Translations under genes and position numbers: made by a program | Part shown: positions 14,889 to 22,888 of the stretch, piece after piece | How positions within the stretch are numbered: the stretch's first letter is position 1 | Layout: the number at the start of each line of letters is the position of its first letter | NCBI GenBank assembly: GCA_902630355.1 | Contig: CACOUL010000015.1 | Location: 1 to 50,769 of the forward strand | Direction: 5' to 3' | DNA length: 50,769 nucleotides | Source: Planctomycetaceae bacterium | Lineage (GTDB): Bacteria; Planctomycetota; Planctomycetia; Pirellulales; UBA7805 | The notes under the pieces: generated by a model | Told to the model about the DNA's origin: nothing | The model's input: only the letters and a program-made list of their open reading frames with translations | The model's database searches: none

Positions 14889-16823
14889 ATGAACGCTCCA
14901 TCCACCGAAACCATACAACGCCGCATTCCGGTCGCCGGACCGGTGGTGATTATCCTGGCGGTACTCTGTTCCGCTGCTGCCCTCGCGTTTTACAAACGCG
15001 AGCAGCCTATTCCCGTCGACGCAATTCCCCACATCGATCGCACGGGCGATTACGTCTCGGCGGACACCTGTAAAAAGTGCCACCCCGGAGCCCACGCCTC
15101 CTGGCACAACACCTACCACCGGACGATGACCCAAATCGTATCACCCGAAACCGTCGCGGGTGATTTTGATGGGCGAGACTATACGGTCGACGGGATCACC
15201 TACAACTTCTACCGCGATGGCGACCTGTTTATGGTCGACGCAAAAAAGAAAAACTCGGTGGGAAAAATGCGCTCGTTGCCCCGCTTTCCGCGACGCGTGG
15301 TGATGTCGACCGGTTCACATCACTACCAAGCCTACTGGGTCCCCAACGAGTGGGCCGCCGGCGCCAACGGGCAGGCGATTCAAATCAATCGACAGCCTAT
15401 CGAGATTCCACTCTACTACAACATCACAGAAAAGCGATGGATTCCTAAGCAGAAGTCTGTAATCGAACCGCCGGGCACCCCCGGTAACTCTGCCCACTGG
15501 AACAGCCACTGCATTAATTGCCACAGCACGGGGGGCGTTCCACGCTTCGACGAGGCGACGATGCTCGCCGAGAGCAGCGTTGCCGATTTTGGCATCTCGT
15601 GCGAAGCGTGTCACGGCCCAGGACGGGAACATGTGGAGTATCACCAAAATGCGCTCCATCGCTATGGCCAACACCTGACCGGTGGTCCCGATCCGACCAT
15701 TGTCAATCCTGAGCGATGCAGCACCGAAGTGAGCGTGATGATCTGCGGGCGATGCCACAGCAGCAGCCAGCCGATCGACTTAGAGGAGGCGCGCAAACAC
15801 GGCATTCAATACCGTGCGGGCGATGACGACCTGGCCGAGCACCTGACGTTTGCTGATTTTGCGGCTCTTCCAGAAATCGACGACTATTACGGCAAAGACA
15901 AGATCAACCCTGACGGCGTTCAGACCCCGACTTCGGGACACACCTTCACCAAGGTATTCTGGAAAGACGGCACCTGCAGGGTCGGCGGCGACGAATACAA
16001 CGCGCACATCAAATCGCCCTGCTACCTCAACGGGGACTTGACCTGTCTCTCGTGTCACTCGATGCACGCGAGCGATCCCAACGATCAATTGGCTGCCGGC
16101 ATGAACACCAACGAGGCGTGCCTCCAGTGCCACGAGTCGTTTCGCGAAAACCTCGAAGCACATACGCACCACGCTGCCGATTCGAGTGGTAGCCAATGCT
16201 ACAACTGTCATATGCCGCACACCACCTACGCACTCTCGACCGCCATGCGCAGTCATCGCATCGACAGCCCCGACGTTCAGCGGAGCGCCGACACCGGGCG
16301 ACCTGATGCATGCAACCTCTGCCACCTTGATCAATCGCTGGCTTGGACCTCCGAGTATCTCCACCAATGGTACGACCAGCCCGTTGCCACTTTAACCGCC
16401 GAACAGGCGACTTTGCCTGCCTCGCTGCTGTGGCTGCTCAAGGGCAACGCAATCCAACGCGCCATCGCTGCCTGGCATTTCGGCTGGGAGCCGGCTCTCA
16501 GCGCCTCCGGCAGCGACTGGGAGCCCGCCTTTTTACTGGAGATGCTCACCGACCCCTACGCACAGGTTCGCTTTATCGCCCACCGCGCACTGCGCGGCTT
16601 TGAGGGCTATCGACCGGAGCAGTTCCCCTACGACTTCTGGTCCTCGGAAGAGGATCTCCGCAATTATCAGCGGACGGGCTTTACGAATTGGAATACCGAC
16701 CATCCACCCGGTTCCGAACTCTCAGACCGCATCATAGAATTGACTGGCGAGGAGTCGCTCACAGCCTTCCTCAAAGCGATGTCGGGAGAGCGCGACAATA
16801 CTCCGATCGAAATCCCTGAGTGA
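14889..16823 (+). CDS. Membrane-anchored octaheme cytochrome c
   Basis: A 644-residue protein with one N-terminal membrane helix (about residues 15-35). It carries eight CxxCH heme-attachment motifs: CKKCH 61, CINCH 208, CEACH 238, CGRCH 286, CLSCH 386, CLQCH 411, CYNCH 437 and CNLCH 475. The heme part should lie outside the cytoplasm. The pattern resembles the cytochrome c554/octaheme superfamily, which includes hydroxylamine- and nitrite-handling enzymes, but I see no direct sign of that chemistry. After the last heme, residues 500-600 form a helical, HEAT-like region (DPYAQVRFIAHRALRGFEGY). The gene after it begins only three bases downstream. The start has GAGGAG upstream. Confidence 0.9.
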   Translation: MNAPSTETIQRRIPVAGPVVIILAVLCSAAALAFYKREQPIPVDAIPHIDRTGDYVSADTCKKCHPGAHASWHNTYHRTMTQIVSPETVAGDFDGRDYTVDGITYNFYRDGDLFMVDAKKKNSVGKMRSLPRFPRRVVMSTGSHHYQAYWVPNEWAAGANGQAIQINRQPIEIPLYYNITEKRWIPKQKSVIEPPGTPGNSAHWNSHCINCHSTGGVPRFDEATMLAESSVADFGISCEACHGPGREHVEYHQNALHRYGQHLTGGPDPTIVNPERCSTEVSVMICGRCHSSSQPIDLEEARKHGIQYRAGDDDLAEHLTFADFAALPEIDDYYGKDKINPDGVQTPTSGHTFTKVFWKDGTCRVGGDEYNAHIKSPCYLNGDLTCLSCHSMHASDPNDQLAAGMNTNEACLQCHESFRENLEAHTHHAADSSGSQCYNCHMPHTTYALSTAMRSHRIDSPDVQRSADTGRPDACNLCHLDQSLAWTSEYLHQWYDQPVATLTAEQATLPASLLWLLKGNAIQRAIAAWHFGWEPALSASGSDWEPAFLLEMLTDPYAQVRFIAHRALRGFEGYRPEQFPYDFWSSEEDLRNYQRTGFTNWNTDHPPGSELSDRIIELTGEESLTAFLKAMSGERDNTPIEIPE

Positions 16824-16826
16824 CCG

Positions 16827-17288
16827 ATGCAACAGCAATCGCCAAACCCGCCGGTCAGCCCTGGTCCCCCGTGCCGAGCGCACCTGCACCTCTGTTTCGG
16901 CTGGTGGCAGTTGCTCGTATTCCTCACGCTCGGGATTACACTGGAGGCCATGCACGGTTTCAAAGTGGGATGGTATCTCGATGCCGATCATGAGACGCGG
17001 CGCCTGATGCTTACCCTGGCGCACACGCACGGAACCCTGCTTGGTCTAATCAACCTCGCCTTCAGTTGGACCGTGACCCGACTTGTTGCGTGGCCCGCGC
17101 CGCAACAAAAGCTCGCCTCGTGGAGCTTGCTGGCGGCAAGCGTACTGATGCCACTCGGATTTTTCTTTGGCGGGCTTTTCCCTTACCCCGGAGACCCCGA
17201 CCTGGGAATCTTGCTGTTGCCCGCAGGTGCCTTTCTGCTCCTAGTCTCGGTCCTGCTGACCGCAATCGCTTCGACAAAAAACGGGTAA
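16827..17288 (+). CDS. Four-helix membrane protein, partner of the octaheme cytochrome
   Basis: The gene starts three bases after the cytochrome stop, so the two are probably translated together. The 153-residue protein has four predicted membrane helices at about residues 25-42, 66-88, 97-117 and 126-148. The motif AHTHGTLLG at the start of helix 2 places His66 and His68 in the membrane, and there is another His at 43; such His pairs could bind heme or quinone, but this is inference. No family is recognised. A role as quinone- or membrane-side partner of the cytochrome is the simplest idea. Confidence 0.75.
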   Translation: MQQQSPNPPVSPGPPCRAHLHLCFGWWQLLVFLTLGITLEAMHGFKVGWYLDADHETRRLMLTLAHTHGTLLGLINLAFSWTVTRLVAWPAPQQKLASWSLLAASVLMPLGFFFGGLFPYPGDPDLGILLLPAGAFLLLVSVLLTAIASTKNG

Positions 17289-17432
17289 CCTTGCCGCAAC
17301 AGAAGGCGTCGACGGGGTATTTTGCGGCGCTGCATTGGGGTTAACCCCCGTTTTCGTGTTATTATTGTTCGCCACAATGAAAAGTAATCTAGCGCCACAG
17401 ATCCAACTAAAATCTCAACCGACTCTTTCCCA

Positions 17433-19004
17433 ATGGCTAAGCAATCATCAGTCCGCACGCGCCGGACAAAACGACGAAAGAAAAGTGATCCGACGCTTTT
17501 GATTATCTCCCTGGTCGGGGCAGTTTTTCTTTTGGCATTTATTGTTCTCTACTTTTCAACCACTGGCGATAAGGTCGCCAAGCCCAAAAAGCGACGGGCC
17601 GAAACACCCGCAAACCAGGGGACAAACGCCCGACCACAAGCCGCCCAGACTCCGGCCGCTAAAAGAGAAAGAGACACACGCCCGGAGAGAAAAGCTCTGC
17701 CAAAGACACGACCATCGGACGGGCGGGCGGTTTTAGATCGGACCGAAATACCAATTATCGATGACACCCATCTACAGCGACCCAAGACTGTATCAACCCC
17801 TGAACCACAAAGACAGTTTGCGGCACTGCCCTCGACATTTACCCTCCCAGAATCGGTGTCCGAGCAGCATGTGCTCACCGACCGTGTGCAGTTTTTTGAT
17901 CACGATCCATGCGAATTAACCCTTCACTCGCCGAAGTACTCGAACGAATCTAAACTTACCCTGACTCGCACAAGACCCTCGGAGAATAAATGGTTGCTCC
18001 GTCTTGCCGATAAACATCCAGCGATCGCTAGTATCGACCTGACCGATCAGGGTGTCTTGTTCAAATGGGACGAGACGACCACTGCAGCACAACGCGCGCT
18101 CCTCCATAACGCTCAAATCACGTTCAGCAATCAGTCCCAACGCGAAACAGTACAACTCAGACCAATCGTCAAGGCACCAAACATACAACTTTTCGGGCGT
18201 GATGCCAAACAAACGTATTCTTTTGATCTGAAACATGCGCCCAGCGAAATACACTGGTCGCTTGAACCTACAGACCCAAAACAGGACCCTTTTAGCTTTC
18301 CGACTGTTGGCGTACCTACAACCGAGGGGCCGATACCGATCACAAAATCTCTGGAATGGATACCCGAGAATAATACGGGATCAGTCAAGGCAAAGTACGT
18401 TTGGACATGTGCCACTGAACCGGGCACAAAATCAGATGAACGCCGTATAGTGATAACCCAAACTAAAGAATACAAAATTGGTGACGCCATGTGGAAACCG
18501 CTTACCACCGAGAGCCTGAGGAAAGACTGGGATGAGCGACTAGAGAAATACGACAAGGTTGTTGCCGGAATACAACGAAAGATTTTAATCGGAAAATATC
18601 CGTCGGCCAAACAAATCAACACGCTCAAACACATGGTTCGCGAAGGAATCGCCTTCGCAGATGTGCGTGTATTCTATTACGCCTTACCGAATCGATTGAT
18701 GCACGTCGATTTCCGGACACCATGCGGGAGCAACGACACATTACTGGCACAATATCCGGCGAGGCAATTGCTTGGTTTTCGCGGTATGGGTGGCGGTGGC
18801 CAACCAATGGGCCAAGGTTTCAAACCTTTTTTCCCAAATAGTGGGGCGTCTGCTCGTTCTGATCGAATTGATGCTTCACGCGAAACACACTCCGGCGAAA
18901 CCTCCAACGCGCCAGAAACCGACAACCTTTGGACAATGCCTAGTGGAGAGGATCCTTGGAAGGCACGTCAACAAAACCTGGAAAAAATCAGTACTGGAAA
19001 ATAA
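17433..19004 (+). CDS. Membrane-anchored hypothetical protein, 523 aa
   Basis: The protein begins with a short basic stretch (RTRRTKRRKK, residues 8-17), one membrane helix (about 22-42) and then a long Lys/Pro/Arg-rich linker to about residue 135. The middle part (about 140-350) is predicted beta-rich. The C-terminal third includes RMLHVDFRTPCGSN-like strands and a Gly-rich patch, GFRGMGGGGQPMGQG. It probably faces the outside with the basic end inside. I recognise no family. The start is the first ATG in the frame, and no clear ribosome-binding site was seen. It follows the cytochrome pair by 144 bases, in which a 12-base palindrome GGGGTTAACCCC lies (17337-17348). Confidence 0.78.
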   Translation: MAKQSSVRTRRTKRRKKSDPTLLIISLVGAVFLLAFIVLYFSTTGDKVAKPKKRRAETPANQGTNARPQAAQTPAAKRERDTRPERKALPKTRPSDGRAVLDRTEIPIIDDTHLQRPKTVSTPEPQRQFAALPSTFTLPESVSEQHVLTDRVQFFDHDPCELTLHSPKYSNESKLTLTRTRPSENKWLLRLADKHPAIASIDLTDQGVLFKWDETTTAAQRALLHNAQITFSNQSQRETVQLRPIVKAPNIQLFGRDAKQTYSFDLKHAPSEIHWSLEPTDPKQDPFSFPTVGVPTTEGPIPITKSLEWIPENNTGSVKAKYVWTCATEPGTKSDERRIVITQTKEYKIGDAMWKPLTTESLRKDWDERLEKYDKVVAGIQRKILIGKYPSAKQINTLKHMVREGIAFADVRVFYYALPNRLMHVDFRTPCGSNDTLLAQYPARQLLGFRGMGGGGQPMGQGFKPFFPNSGASARSDRIDASRETHSGETSNAPETDNLWTMPSGEDPWKARQQNLEKISTGK

Positions 19005-19011
19005 TAATCAA

Positions 19012-19395
19012 TCACTTGAGCCATTCGACTAATTCGATCACGTTATGATCCGGGTCGGCAAAATAGAGCCAGCGCACTTTGCCCGCCACCTCTAAAGGAC
19101 CACGAAGCAAGTCGATCCCCCCCGACTTCAATTGCTCCACCTCGCCATCGAGATCACCGACTCCGATCGCCAGATGCGGGCAGTAGGGAGTCTCGGGAGT
19201 TGGGGGACGATGAAAGCCGCCGTCGAGACGTGCCAGCAATTCGAGTTTGACGTTACCTCGCTCAAGAAACACACACTCTTCTCTCTCTTCTTCATTCCGG
19301 TGCCGCCAGCTCTCACGAAATTGAAGTCGCTCCACATAAAATGTAACAGCCCGCTCAAGATCGCCCACTTCAAACGCCATATGGTCAAATTGCAT
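19012..19395 (-). CDS. VOC superfamily (glyoxalase-like) protein
   Basis: The 127-residue protein has two beta-alpha-beta-beta-beta units typical of the vicinal oxygen chelate fold. It starts MQFDHMAFEVGDLERAVTFY and ends ADPDHNVIELVEW, with a second His in YCPHLAIGVGD. The metal-binding His and Glu residues are therefore present (His5, the His in CPHLAIG, Glu in NVIELVE). Family members include lactoylglutathione lyase, dioxygenases and resistance proteins; this short single-domain form is too general to name a substrate. It converges on the preceding hypothetical with a 7-base gap and is divergent from the 2OG oxygenase pair. Confidence 0.85.
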   Translation of the reverse strand: MQFDHMAFEVGDLERAVTFYVERLQFRESWRHRNEEEREECVFLERGNVKLELLARLDGGFHRPPTPETPYCPHLAIGVGDLDGEVEQLKSGGIDLLRGPLEVAGKVRWLYFADPDHNVIELVEWLK

Positions 19396-19502
19396 CGATC
19401 ACACCACCTGTTGCAACGGATTCCAAAGAGTATCCTATTAAGTCTGAGCCCCGATATTCCTCTTTCACTATCGGACTGTCCACACCTGCACGGCACAGTT
19501 TT

Positions 19503-20201
19503 ATGAAAAAAATTGACCTTTTTCCCCTCTCCATTTTTTCATTTCCGTTAGGGTTTCCTGACGATGGCAAGACCGATGCAAGGGGAGAGTGGATCGCTCG
19601 AATCTTAGAAATGCGCCGCGATTCGGCGCCCCCAAGATCAGAAATATCTGCCTGGACCGGCGATGTGAAAGGTTACGCCGCCTTACATGCCCAGCCACTC
19701 TTTGTGCCTCTGTTTTCTGCTATCGCGCGCGGCCTGACGGCTTACCTTGCCGAGATGAGTATCGACCCGGCACAGTTCGACCTCTACGTCACCCGTTCCT
19801 GGGGTGTGGTGGCTGAGAAAAACGAGCGGGTCAACCGCCATGCCCACCTGCAAAGCCACCTGAGCGTTGCCTACTACCTCCAAACCCCCGCCGAAGGCGG
19901 TCGGCTCGCTTTTCTGATGTCCGACGCCCCAAATGAATTTTTACCGGGACTCTTCGAATCACGGATGGGATCGCTCTTCAAAGGTCCGCGAACCGCCGCC
20001 AACTCATCGACTACGCTCGTCGATGTGGCGGAAGGGGACCTGGTCGTGTTTCCATCCAAGACAGTCCATGCAACCGAACCCCATCAGTCGGATGAACCTC
20101 GGATTTCCATTTCGGCCGATATTGTCGTCACCCTCAAAGACGCAACCACCCACGAGTTCGGTCTGCCGCGTCTGTCAGATTGGAAGAAGATCAGCAATTG
20201 A
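19503..20201 (+). CDS. 2OG-Fe(II) oxygenase, TIGR02466-like
   Basis: A 232-residue protein resembling the TIGR02466 group of putative 2-oxoglutarate-Fe(II) oxygenases. Likely iron ligands are in NRHAHLQSHLS (His113/His115) and KTVHATEP (His189), and a 2-oxoglutarate-binding Arg200 in PRISISADI; the segment GDLVVFPS is typical of the double-stranded beta helix. Family members hydroxylate proteins or small molecules; the substrate is not known. The stop codon overlaps the start of a second 2OG oxygenase by four bases (TTGA), so the two are probably made together. A purine-rich site precedes the ATG only weakly. Confidence 0.82.
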   Translation: MKKIDLFPLSIFSFPLGFPDDGKTDARGEWIARILEMRRDSAPPRSEISAWTGDVKGYAALHAQPLFVPLFSAIARGLTAYLAEMSIDPAQFDLYVTRSWGVVAEKNERVNRHAHLQSHLSVAYYLQTPAEGGRLAFLMSDAPNEFLPGLFESRMGSLFKGPRTAANSSTTLVDVAEGDLVVFPSKTVHATEPHQSDEPRISISADIVVTLKDATTHEFGLPRLSDWKKISN

Positions 20202-20692
20202 CCGCTCCCCTCTCGCTTCCGCCGCTGGTTCTTTCGAAGGTCTTTTCCGAACCGGAATGCCAGCAGATGATCGCCTTTGCCGAAACCCAACCGTGGTGTA
20301 TTGAGAAAGACACCGTCGATGATCAGCCCGCCTGGGAACTCAACGTCCTCAAGCACCCGATCGGACAAGCTGCCGCAGAACGACTGCGGCAACGATTACT
20401 CGAGGAGCGCGCTGATATTACGCTAACCAATTTCCAGATCTATATCCGCAAGTATGACCCTGCGACAAGGCAGTCTCTCGCGCCTCACGAGGACCGCAGT
20501 CTGGTCTCTTTCACCGCGGCATTGAACGCCGGTTATGAAGGTGGCGAATTCGTCACGATCACCGCCGAGAACGAATCTCAAAGCATTCCACTCTCAGTCG
20601 GCGATGCGGTGGCCTTTGGCGGTAGCGTGCTACACGCGATTACACCGGTCACCGTCGGAACGCGGTATTCGATTGTGATGCATTCCGTCTAA
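20198..20692 (+). CDS. 2OG-Fe(II) oxygenase, prolyl-4-hydroxylase-like
   Basis: A 164-residue protein. The start is a TTG overlapping the upstream stop as TTGA, with GGAAGA about ten bases before it. It carries an H97-E-D99 motif (LAPHEDRSLVSFTAALN), a distal His146 (GGSVLHAITPV) and Arg156 (GTRYSIVM). These are the iron and 2-oxoglutarate residues of the prolyl-4-hydroxylase-like group. The GYEGGEF segment is also typical. The target, protein or small molecule, is unknown. An upstream in-frame TTG at 20180 is possible but would overlap more. Confidence 0.8.
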   Translation: MTAPLSLPPLVLSKVFSEPECQQMIAFAETQPWCIEKDTVDDQPAWELNVLKHPIGQAAAERLRQRLLEERADITLTNFQIYIRKYDPATRQSLAPHEDRSLVSFTAALNAGYEGGEFVTITAENESQSIPLSVGDAVAFGGSVLHAITPVTVGTRYSIVMHSV

Positions 20693-20873
20693 ATTGGAAC
20701 AAAAAGCGGAGATCCACCGCAGCGAAAGAAGCCGTTTTTTCCGGTTTTCGTCTGCCCTACTCTTTTTTTCCTTGCGAGCCTCTTGGTGAAGAATTAGACT
20801 AAGCGGGTAACCTCGCCTGCACAGAGCGAGGGTAACAGAACACCATTGCACACGTTGCCTCAAGGGAGAGCAA

Positions 20874-21425
20874 ATGCCGCATTATAAAGATTGGTACGGT
20901 GGGCGTTTTTCCATAACTGAGTACCCCGACAATACCGATGAGCACTGGGGGTCATTCGAAACGGCTGCCGATGTCGCGAATACTGCCGCCGTCGTCGACT
21001 GGACTGCCTACAGCACCAACGACGCACCCGACGCCTTCAGCGAACCTTTATACGGCAACCTTTGGGACAGCTACTCCATTCCGCGGCCCGATGCCTTTGC
21101 CATTATGGCCGACCCCATGTTTGCATCACCCACCGAAACCGACTTCATGATCTGGGATGTGAGTTGGAGTGGAAATGTGGGCGATATTGCTGGCGCCTCC
21201 ACCTACAGCTTGACGCTTGCAGAATTAACCGACGTCAATACGACACCCTATACAGCCCTGCAGAATGTTTACTTCCAGGTCGACTTCACGGCACCCACCG
21301 TGCCCGAGCCCTCGGCTGGCTTGCTCCTGTCGATTGCCCTCACAGCGAGCCTGATGCTGCGAAGCGTACGGCGTTTCCTCGGCTTTTCGGTCACACTTCT
21401 CGCAATCGCACTACCGTTGGTCTGA
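20874..21425 (+). CDS. PEP-CTERM protein lacking a visible signal peptide
   Basis: The 183-residue protein ends with a PEP-CTERM signal (VPEPSAGLLLSIALTASLML then RSVRRF), but unusually another hydrophobic run (LGFSVTLLAIALPLV) follows the basic part. The N-terminus (MPHYKDWYGGRF) is not a signal peptide, although the ATG has a good AGGGAG site, and no hydrophobic segment can be found in frame just upstream. The middle is Asp/Thr/Ser-rich and beta-like (ETDFMIWDVSWSGNVGD). It may be a decayed gene that lost its 5' end. A 6-bp inverted repeat (CCTCGC/GCGAGG, 20811-20831) and two GGGTAAC copies lie upstream. Confidence 0.65.
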   Translation: MPHYKDWYGGRFSITEYPDNTDEHWGSFETAADVANTAAVVDWTAYSTNDAPDAFSEPLYGNLWDSYSIPRPDAFAIMADPMFASPTETDFMIWDVSWSGNVGDIAGASTYSLTLAELTDVNTTPYTALQNVYFQVDFTAPTVPEPSAGLLLSIALTASLMLRSVRRFLGFSVTLLAIALPLV

Positions 21426-21581
21426 TCGAGCGTATCGCGGGTCTGCCCTCACGGCGGCAAGCGGGCAATTAAATAAATTTGTCCGCTCTGCCGGGGATTC
21501 GGCAATTATTCCAAGGAGGAGCAGGTGCAACCGCACCTTGAGCGATGGCCAGCGATTAGCTCAGACAGGAGGCAACCCGCA

Positions 21582-21710
21582 ATGAGCGATGCAGAAGAAC
21601 GCGTCGATGAAACGATTCACCAAATCAATTTCCCGCAGGGCTACGATTATGAGACTGAGATGTTTATCGGTGAACTGTTCGGTCTCGACCATAAAGACAA
21701 CGTGAAGTAG
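21582..21710 (+). CDS. Small acidic protein, 42 aa
   Basis: A short frame reading MSDAEERVDETIHQINF and ending DHKDNVK, acidic and without membrane segments. AGGAGG lies nine bases before the ATG. An alternative GTG at 21525 also has a good AAGGAGG site and would add 19 residues, so a start in this region is well supported while the exact one is not. Function is unknown. It lies 102 bases upstream of a Pol-beta-type nucleotidyltransferase. Confidence 0.48.
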   Translation: MSDAEERVDETIHQINFPQGYDYETEMFIGELFGLDHKDNVK

Positions 21711-21812
21711 CGCCGCTGGAGCCACGGTTAAGATCAGTCGCTTGACTGGCACCTGGACTCGACGTTATTCTCGGCCGGTCACGTCCCACTCCCGCCACGG
21801 AGCGTCCGCCCG

Positions 21813-22814
21813 GTGACTGCCCGTTATCTGCCCCGCGATTACATTGTGTCCGCCGAAGGACTCGCCTTCGCGGTCGTCGAGTTTCAACTCGAATCAGATC
21901 GAGTGGTCGCTTACCTTCGCTACCGGCGACACGACAATGGTTGGCAAAAACTCACCTCAAAAGCCGCCGCTACCCTATTGGATACAGATTACCCTGAGTA
22001 TCTTTTCTTCTCCGAGCAGCGCGACACGCTGATACACGCGGTGCCCCGCGATCGCATTGCCGAACACCGCTCAGCGCGATCCGCCCTCGCGGCAATCTGC
22101 AGCAGGGCCAACCGCGGCAAGACAGCAGTCGCCCGCCACGCCGCAGACCTTCTTAGCAAACATGGAGTCCCACTGCGACAACTCGGCGTCAGTGGCTCAC
22201 TCCTGGTCGGCGCCGAACGTGACGACTCCGATATCGACCTGGTCTGCTACGACGAGATTATCTTCCACCAGATACGTCACCTGTTACGCGATCCACCCCC
22301 ACCGCTTGAGCCACTTTCGACCGACCAATGGGCACGCTCTTACCGTCGCCGGCAACCCGCCCTGAGCCTTGCGGAGTACCGCTGGCACGAAGGCCGCAAA
22401 TACAACAAGGTGATGCTCAGCAGCACGAAGATCGATATTTCCCTGGTCGCTCCTTCGCCCCACAACGACACCGGGCCCTGGATGAAGCAGGGGCACATGG
22501 ATATCGAGGCGTTGGTGACCGATGACCGATACGCCTTCCACACTCCGGCCCGCTGGTCGATCGCCCACCCCCAGGCCGCTGAAGTGCTCAGCTTCAGCGC
22601 CACCTTCACCGGCCAAGCGCGACGCGGTGATCGGATTGCGGTTCGCGGAGCATTGGAAACCGACCCGCGGGGTCACTCGCACATCGTCGTAGGCCAAAGC
22701 CGTGAAGCGGAAGACGCCTACATTCGCGTTATTCCGAGGCCCGATGATCCGTCACACGCTTCCGATGGCAAGGGTGATTCCCATTGGGAGAGCAACCGTC
22801 ACATGTTAAGGTAA
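21813..22814 (+). CDS. Pol-beta-type nucleotidyltransferase domain protein
   Basis: A 333-residue protein with the nucleotidyltransferase signature G-S129 followed by D140-x-D142 (GVSGSLLVGAERDDSDIDLV) and a probable third acid in TKIDISLV near residue 209. The N-terminal 80 residues form a separate domain with no known name. The layout resembles archaeal and bacterial proteins annotated as DNA polymerase beta subunit or predicted nucleotidyltransferases, of unknown target. The C-terminal part (about 230-310) has beta-like strands (GDRIAVRGALETDPRGHSH). The GTG start is not well supported by a ribosome-binding site. The stop is inside the open frame of the next gene. Confidence 0.8.
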   Translation: MTARYLPRDYIVSAEGLAFAVVEFQLESDRVVAYLRYRRHDNGWQKLTSKAAATLLDTDYPEYLFFSEQRDTLIHAVPRDRIAEHRSARSALAAICSRANRGKTAVARHAADLLSKHGVPLRQLGVSGSLLVGAERDDSDIDLVCYDEIIFHQIRHLLRDPPPPLEPLSTDQWARSYRRRQPALSLAEYRWHEGRKYNKVMLSSTKIDISLVAPSPHNDTGPWMKQGHMDIEALVTDDRYAFHTPARWSIAHPQAAEVLSFSATFTGQARRGDRIAVRGALETDPRGHSHIVVGQSREAEDAYIRVIPRPDDPSHASDGKGDSHWESNRHMLR

Positions 22815-22888
22815 CCGCGGAAACTCCGCCGGGCCCCCAACAACGTCCCCCTGCCACCCTTCCCCACCGCGCACCCGACTTTGAGTTG

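Noticed and set aside
17337-17348. Palindrome GGGGTTAACCCC as a terminator after the octaheme pair
   Set aside because: The stem would be only four base pairs around TTAA and the T-run is short. It could equally be a protein site, so no call is made.
22284-22697. Minus-strand frame inside the nucleotidyltransferase gene
   Set aside because: It overlaps a gene with clear catalytic motifs and shows no start signal or known domain.
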